Assembly (NCBI GenBank): GCA_049510055.1
Contig: JBEKZI010000043.1
Location: forward strand, 1 to 16,893
Direction: 5' to 3'
From: JALHTV01 sp049510055
GTDB lineage: Bacteria; Planctomycetota; Phycisphaerae; SM23-33
Length of the DNA: 16,893 nucleotides
Within the stretch, counting starts at the first letter, position 1. Each line of letters opens with the position of its first letter. The notes under the pieces are model-generated. The model had not been told where the DNA came from, made no database searches, and saw nothing but the letters and a program-made list of their open reading frames with translations. The position numbers were made by a program, and so were the translations under genes. This document shows positions 13,365 to 16,893 of the stretch, in pieces.

Positions 13365-13404
13365 TGCGTCGTGGGTCTGTGGGACCTTCGCCCGCCGGTT
13401 TTTT
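13353..13404 (+). terminator. Rho-independent terminator inside the thrS leader (attenuator)
   Basis: CCGGCGGGC (13353-13361) pairs perfectly with GCCCGCCGG (13390-13398) and is followed at once by TTTTTT (13399-13404), then GTTT. The 28-base loop holds an inner hairpin GGTC-TGTGG-GACC (13374-13386). It lies between the leader peptide and thrS, with no gene ending upstream of it, so it must act as a premature terminator for thrS. Confidence 0.85.
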
Positions 13405-13471
13405 GTTTCCACCCGCCGAGGCCAGTGAGAGCCAGAAAAGTCCTGATCCGCGGCGGAGAGGAACGATTCGT

Positions 13472-15556
13472 ATGAGCGTAATGATCAAATTGCCCGACGG
13501 CGCCACACGCGAGTATCCCGACGGGGTCGACGCGCTGCGCGTGGCAGGGGACATCTCGCCGCGCCTGGCCAAGGCAGCCGTGGCGGCCCGGATCGACGGC
13601 AAGCTGTGTGACCTGGCCTCGCCGATGGCGGCCGGGACGCACGAGCTGAAGATCGTCACCGACCGCGACCGGGACGGCCTGGAAGTGCTGCGCCACACGG
13701 CCGCCCACGTGCTGGCCCAGGCCGTCGTGCGGCTCTATGGGCCGGAGGTGCAGTACGCCATCGGCCCGGCGCTGATGGACGACTTCCAGTACGGCTTCTA
13801 CTACGACTTCGACCTGCCCAAGCCCATCGGCCAGGAAGACCTGGAAAAGATCGAGCAGGAGATGCGCAAGATCGTGGCCGAGGACCTGCCGGTTACCCGC
13901 CAGGACGTCAACGACAAGATGGTCTTTGAGCTGATGGATGGGGCCGGCCAGACCACTTACAAGGGCGAGATTATCGAGGGCCTGATCAAGGAGCACACCG
14001 ACGCCGGCAAGGACCTGCGACGATTTTCCGCCAGCGTGTACCATCAGGGTGAGTTCGTGGACCTCTGCCGCGGGCCGCACCTGCCCAGTACCGGCAAGCT
14101 GGCGGCCTTCAAGCTGCTGACCACGGCCGGGGCGTACTGGCGGGGCAGCGAGGCCAACAAGATGCTCACCCGCATCTACGGTGTGGCCTACTTCAGCGAC
14201 AAGGAGCTGGCCGCGCACCTCAATCGCATCGAGGAAGCCAAGAAGCGCGACCACCGCGTGCTGGGCAAGCAGTTGGGGCTGTTCCTCATCTGCGACGCCG
14301 TCGGCCCCGGCCTGCCGCTGTGGATGCCCAAGGGCACGATCATCCGCAACGAGCTTCAAAACTGGCTGCGCAGCGAGCTGGATAAACGCGGCTACCAGGC
14401 CGTCATCACACCGCACATCGGCAAGCTGGAGCTGTACCGCACCAGCGGGCATTACCCCTACTACAAGGACTCGCAATTCCCGCCCATCCAGCTCAGCGAA
14501 ACCGAGGGCTACCTGCTGAAGCCGATGAACTGCCCGCACCACATCCAGATCTATAAAGCCCAACAGCACAGCTACCGCGAGCTGCCGATCCGGCTGAGCG
14601 AGTTCGGCACCGTGTACCGCATGGAGCAGTCCGGCGAGCTGACCGGGCTGATCCGCGTCCGGGGCTTCACGCAGGACGATGCGCATATTTTCTGCACGCC
14701 CCAGCAACTGGAGGCGGAGGTGGAATCCTGCGTGGAGCTGACGCAACTGGTGCTGAACACGCTGGGGCTGACCGACTATCGCGTGCGGGTGAGCCTGCGC
14801 GGGCCGGAGGCCGACAAGTACGTCGGCAAGGCCGAGAATTGGGACCTGGCCGAGGCCAACCTCCGCCACGTCGTTAAAAAGCTCGGCATGAACTACGAGG
14901 AGGCCCCCGGCGAGGCGGCCTTCTACGGCCCGAAGATCGACTTCCTGGTCAAGGACTGCCTGGGCCGGGAGTGGCAGCTCGGCACGGTCCAGGTGGACTA
15001 TAATTTGCCGGAGCGGTTCGAGCTGGAGTACACCGGCGCCGACAACAGCCCCCACCGGCCGGTGATGATCCACCGCGCGCCGCTGGGCGCGCCGGAGCGG
15101 TTCATCGGCATCCTCATCGAGCACTACGCCGGGGCGTTCCCGCTGTGGCTGTCGCCGGTGCAGGTGGCCGTGCTGCCAGTGAGCGACAAGTTCAACGACT
15201 ACGCCGCCTCGGTGGCGGCGGCCCTGCGGCAGGCGGGCATCCGCGTGGAGGTGGATGACAGCCCCGAGAAGATCGGGGCCAAGATCCGCCGGGCCACGCT
15301 GGATAAGACGCCCTATATGGCCGTCGTGGGCGCCCGCGAGGCCCAGGCCAAAGCCCCCCCGGTGTTTATTGCACCGCAAATTGCCTTTGCAGAAGACCTG
15401 AGGCGTGTCACCGAGACCACCATCGCCACAGTGGCCGTGCGGCATCGCACCAAAGGCGACTTAGGCGCGATGAGCCTGGAGGCGTTCATCGGGGCCTTGC
15501 GGCGGGAGATCGATTCCAAGGGCGCCACGCCCCTGGCCGTGGACAAGAAAGCGTAA
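13472..15556 (+). CDS. thrS: Threonyl-tRNA synthetase
   Basis: 694 residues. It charges tRNA-Thr with threonine in the cytoplasm. The ATG at 13472 has GAGAGGA nine bases upstream, and the product begins with the TGS domain (MIKLPDGATREYPDGVDALRVAGDIS). The editing domain carries HTAAH (75-79) and later DLCRGPH, its Cys/His site for removing serine from mischarged tRNA. The class II catalytic core has MNCPHH, RLSEFGTVYRMEQSGELTGL (motif 2) and HRAPLGAPERFIGILIEHYAG (motif 3). The C-terminal anticodon-binding domain begins near VQVAVLPVSDKF. The length is slightly above that of E. coli ThrRS (642). A Thr-codon leader peptide and attenuator precede it, so expression probably responds to tRNA-Thr charging. 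infC follows after 75 bases, the classical thrS-infC order. All expected motifs are present and I see no damage. Confidence 0.98.
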   Translation: MSVMIKLPDGATREYPDGVDALRVAGDISPRLAKAAVAARIDGKLCDLASPMAAGTHELKIVTDRDRDGLEVLRHTAAHVLAQAVVRLYGPEVQYAIGPALMDDFQYGFYYDFDLPKPIGQEDLEKIEQEMRKIVAEDLPVTRQDVNDKMVFELMDGAGQTTYKGEIIEGLIKEHTDAGKDLRRFSASVYHQGEFVDLCRGPHLPSTGKLAAFKLLTTAGAYWRGSEANKMLTRIYGVAYFSDKELAAHLNRIEEAKKRDHRVLGKQLGLFLICDAVGPGLPLWMPKGTIIRNELQNWLRSELDKRGYQAVITPHIGKLELYRTSGHYPYYKDSQFPPIQLSETEGYLLKPMNCPHHIQIYKAQQHSYRELPIRLSEFGTVYRMEQSGELTGLIRVRGFTQDDAHIFCTPQQLEAEVESCVELTQLVLNTLGLTDYRVRVSLRGPEADKYVGKAENWDLAEANLRHVVKKLGMNYEEAPGEAAFYGPKIDFLVKDCLGREWQLGTVQVDYNLPERFELEYTGADNSPHRPVMIHRAPLGAPERFIGILIEHYAGAFPLWLSPVQVAVLPVSDKFNDYAASVAAALRQAGIRVEVDDSPEKIGAKIRRATLDKTPYMAVVGAREAQAKAPPVFIAPQIAFAEDLRRVTETTIATVAVRHRTKGDLGAMSLEAFIGALRREIDSKGATPLAVDKKA

Positions 15557-15618
15557 CACGATATTGACCGGCTTGGCCGAACCGCCGTGGGGCGGCCGGC
15601 GGGCCGAAACTACAAACG

Positions 15619-15634
15619 AAGGAGAATCGCCATC
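15619..15634 (+). promoter_or_regulatory. Ribosome binding site that fixes the ATC start of infC
   Basis: AAGGAG (15619-15624), seven bases, then ATC (15632-15634). No ATG or TTG lies at a suitable distance in this frame. A GTG at 15587 is upstream of the site itself and would translate through it. Confidence 0.8.
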
Positions 15635-16264
15635 GCACAGAACTTGCGTTGCAACGAGCGGATTCGTATCTCGCCGATACGGCTGATTGACGAGAACGAT
15701 CAGCAGATCGGCATCGTGGAAATCGCCGACGCCCTGGCCCGCGCCGCGGCCGCCGGACTGGACCTGGTGGAGGTCGCGCCGCTGTCCAAGCCGCCCGTCT
15801 GCCGGATCATGGACTACGGCAAATGGAAGTACGCCCAGCGCAAGAAGGAGCGGAAGTCCAAGACGCACCGGCACGAGACGGCGTTGAAGGAAATCCGCAT
15901 CAAGACACCCAAGATCGGCGAGCACGACCTGCAGATCAAGATCAACCACGCCCGGGAGTTCCTCGGCCGGGGAGACCGCGTGCAGTTCGCCCTGCGGTTC
16001 CGCGGACGCGAGTTGGCCCACATCGACGAGGGCCAGAAGGTCTTCGCCCAGATCAAGCAGGCCCTGACCGACGTCAGCAAGGTGGAGCACGACTTCCGCC
16101 GCGAGGGCCGGCGAATCCTCATGCTGCTGGCGCCCGGCGGGACCAAAAAGCCCGCCGCTAAAGCCGCCGCAAAACCCAAGCTGGCAGCGCCGGCTCCAGC
16201 GCCGCAGCCGCCTGCCGCGACGGAACCGTCACCCGCCCCGGCCGAGCCGCCGCCGAGCAGCTAG
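15632..16264 (+). CDS. infC: Translation initiation factor IF-3, ATC start codon
   Basis: 210 residues. IF3 binds the 30S subunit, prevents subunit joining and rejects wrong start codons. The N-domain has LRCNERIRISPIRLIDENDQQIG, and the family signature SKPPVCRIMDYGKWKYAQRKKE lies before the linker helix. The C-domain follows (KEIRIKTPKIGEHDLQIKINHAREFLGRGDRVQ; FRGRELAHIDEG). The start is placed at ATC 15632: a strong AAGGAG sits seven bases before it and the N-terminal length then fits the family. infC genes characteristically begin with AUU, AUC or AUA, and IF3 represses its own translation by rejecting that codon. A tail of about 40 residues rich in Ala, Pro and Lys (KPKLAAPAPAPQPPAATEPS) exceeds the usual length of about 180. 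thrS is upstream; rpmI and rplT, the usual downstream genes, are absent. Its stop overlaps that of the convergent gene. Confidence 0.95.
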   Translation: MAQNLRCNERIRISPIRLIDENDQQIGIVEIADALARAAAAGLDLVEVAPLSKPPVCRIMDYGKWKYAQRKKERKSKTHRHETALKEIRIKTPKIGEHDLQIKINHAREFLGRGDRVQFALRFRGRELAHIDEGQKVFAQIKQALTDVSKVEHDFRREGRRILMLLAPGGTKKPAAKAAAKPKLAAPAPAPQPPAATEPSPAPAEPPPSS

Positions 16265-16893
16265 CGCCGCCGGCGCTTGAGCAGGGCGGCCAGCACGCCG
16301 GTCAGCAACAGGGTCGCGGAGGCCGGCTCGGGAATCTGGACTAAAAAGAGCCGCTCGTAGGCGTCGGCCCCGCCCGCACCGTCGGGGTCATACAGGCCCC
16401 ACCCAGCAACCCAGCCTGTGTTGCTGATAGTTTCAGCGTCCATTAATGTCCAACCGCTGTTGGGGTCGATCAGGGTATTGAGGTCCACCGCGGTGCCGTC
16501 CAGACCCCAGTAGACAGGCCGCGGGCCTACGTAGTTGCCATCGATGTATTTGTCAACCCCGCCCACGGCTATGCCGGAGGCGTTTATTGCCCAAGCCAAG
16601 TTCCATGCGTATCCGTTGCTGTCCGTTCCGAGGTTGCCCAGTTCCGTGGCGACCGTGCCGCCGGCATCCCAGCGGACCGCACGAGCGCCCATGAAGACGC
16701 CGCCTACATACTTGTAGGCACCCCCCACGATCGTGCCAGTAGCATTGATGCCGCGGCCCCAAGTTCCCGTGGATCCGTTACTGTCCGTTCCGAGGTTGCC
16801 CAGTTCCGTCGCGACTGTGCTACCGGCATTCCAGCGGACTGCGTGAGTGCCCAGGTCGATGCCACCGTTGTACTTGGAACATGTCCCCACGAT
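16261..16893 (-). CDS. HAF-repeat protein with PEP-CTERM sorting tail, C-terminal part (cut by window edge)
   Basis: 211 codons are open from the window edge to a TAG at 16261; the beginning of the gene lies outside. A GTG at 16890 could be taken as a start, but it falls inside a repeat unit, so the frame surely continues. Two units of 54 residues follow one another, containing VRWxAGxTVATELGNLGTDS and INATGTIVGG or INASGIAVGG, which is the HAF-repeat pattern of beta-propeller-like secreted proteins. A third, degenerate unit follows (GPRPVYWGLDGTAVDL). The tail IPEPASATLLLTGVLAALLKRRRR is a PEP-CTERM signal: Pro-Glu-Pro, a hydrophobic helix and a basic end. The mature protein is thus exported, then probably cleaved and attached by exosortase. 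The function of these repeat proteins is unknown; a role at the cell surface or in extracellular matrix is usual. Confidence 0.9.
   Translation of the reverse strand: MVGTCSKYNGGIDLGTHAVRWNAGSTVATELGNLGTDSNGSTGTWGRGINATGTIVGGAYKYVGGVFMGARAVRWDAGGTVATELGNLGTDSNGYAWNLAWAINASGIAVGGVDKYIDGNYVGPRPVYWGLDGTAVDLNTLIDPNSGWTLMDAETISNTGWVAGWGLYDPDGAGGADAYERLFLVQIPEPASATLLLTGVLAALLKRRRR
16570..16893 (-). repeat. Two 162-bp tandem repeat units coding HAF repeats
   Basis: Units 16570-16731 and 16732-16893 encode 54 residues each. The stretch GTCCGTTCCGAGGTTGCCCA occurs at both 16621 and 16783, exactly 162 bases apart. The DNA identity is much higher in this segment than in the rest of the unit, suggesting recent duplication or gene conversion. 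Confidence 0.85.

Noticed and set aside
13267..13471. T-box riboswitch before thrS
   Set aside because: I found no T-box consensus (AGGGTGGNACCGCG-like) or stem I features; the Thr-rich ORF explains the terminator better.
13259..15445. 728-codon minus-strand frame opposite thrS
   Set aside because: It mirrors a fully conserved ThrRS; long antisense frames are common in GC-rich DNA and it carries no recognisable motif.
15587..15631. GTG start for infC at 15587
   Set aside because: It lies upstream of the AAGGAG site, and the added residues do not resemble IF3 N-termini.

Overview
GC-rich bacterial DNA that reads as a planctomycete of the Phycisphaerae type. This is inferred from gene content: a type II pseudopilin of planctomycete style, a PEP-CTERM/HAF-repeat protein, a small basic ribosome-associated protein of the Planctomycetes-Verrucomicrobia-Chlamydia group, a DUF3826-like protein and a GH43 lipoprotein. 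No 16S gene is present to confirm it. Short palindromic repeats between the genes suggest an environmental lineage.

Layout. 1-427 (-): start of a secreted protein, cut by the window edge. 729-1850 (-): DUF3826-like secreted protein whose Thr/Ser linker is built from an in-frame palindromic DNA repeat. 1914-2000 (-): tRNA-Ser(UGA). 2172-3572 (+): glucose-6-phosphate isomerase. 3573-4002: gene-free stretch with a terminator and several hairpins. 4003-5771 (+): pseudopilin, then surE. 5856-6953 (-): Gfo/Idh/MocA-like protein lacking both usual catalytic residues. 7107-8681 (+): membrane-anchored protein with a pseudopilin-like C-terminus, transcribed divergently from the previous gene. 8727-13050 (-): a same-strand run that, in transcription order, encodes a SPOR-like membrane protein, the small basic protein, a class I/II aminotransferase and the GH43 lipoprotein. 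13233-16264 (+): thrS-infC translation operon. 16261-16893 (-): PEP-CTERM HAF-repeat protein, cut by the window edge.

The most interesting signal is upstream of thrS. A promoter is followed by an 11-codon ORF, MPKTATTTTTS, with six Thr codons. Next come an antiterminator-type hairpin and a mutually exclusive GC-rich terminator ending in six T. This has the architecture of ribosome-mediated transcription attenuation, predicting that thrS-infC expression rises when charged tRNA-Thr is scarce. The next gene, infC, appears to start at the rare codon ATC, the hallmark of IF3 autoregulation, so the operon may carry two layers of translational feedback.

Other notable items are two divergent promoters that share one -35 box, a perfect 14-bp palindrome filling a promoter spacer, a family of 20-bp palindromes three of which sit just 5' of ribosome binding sites, and convergent genes overlapping by CTAG.
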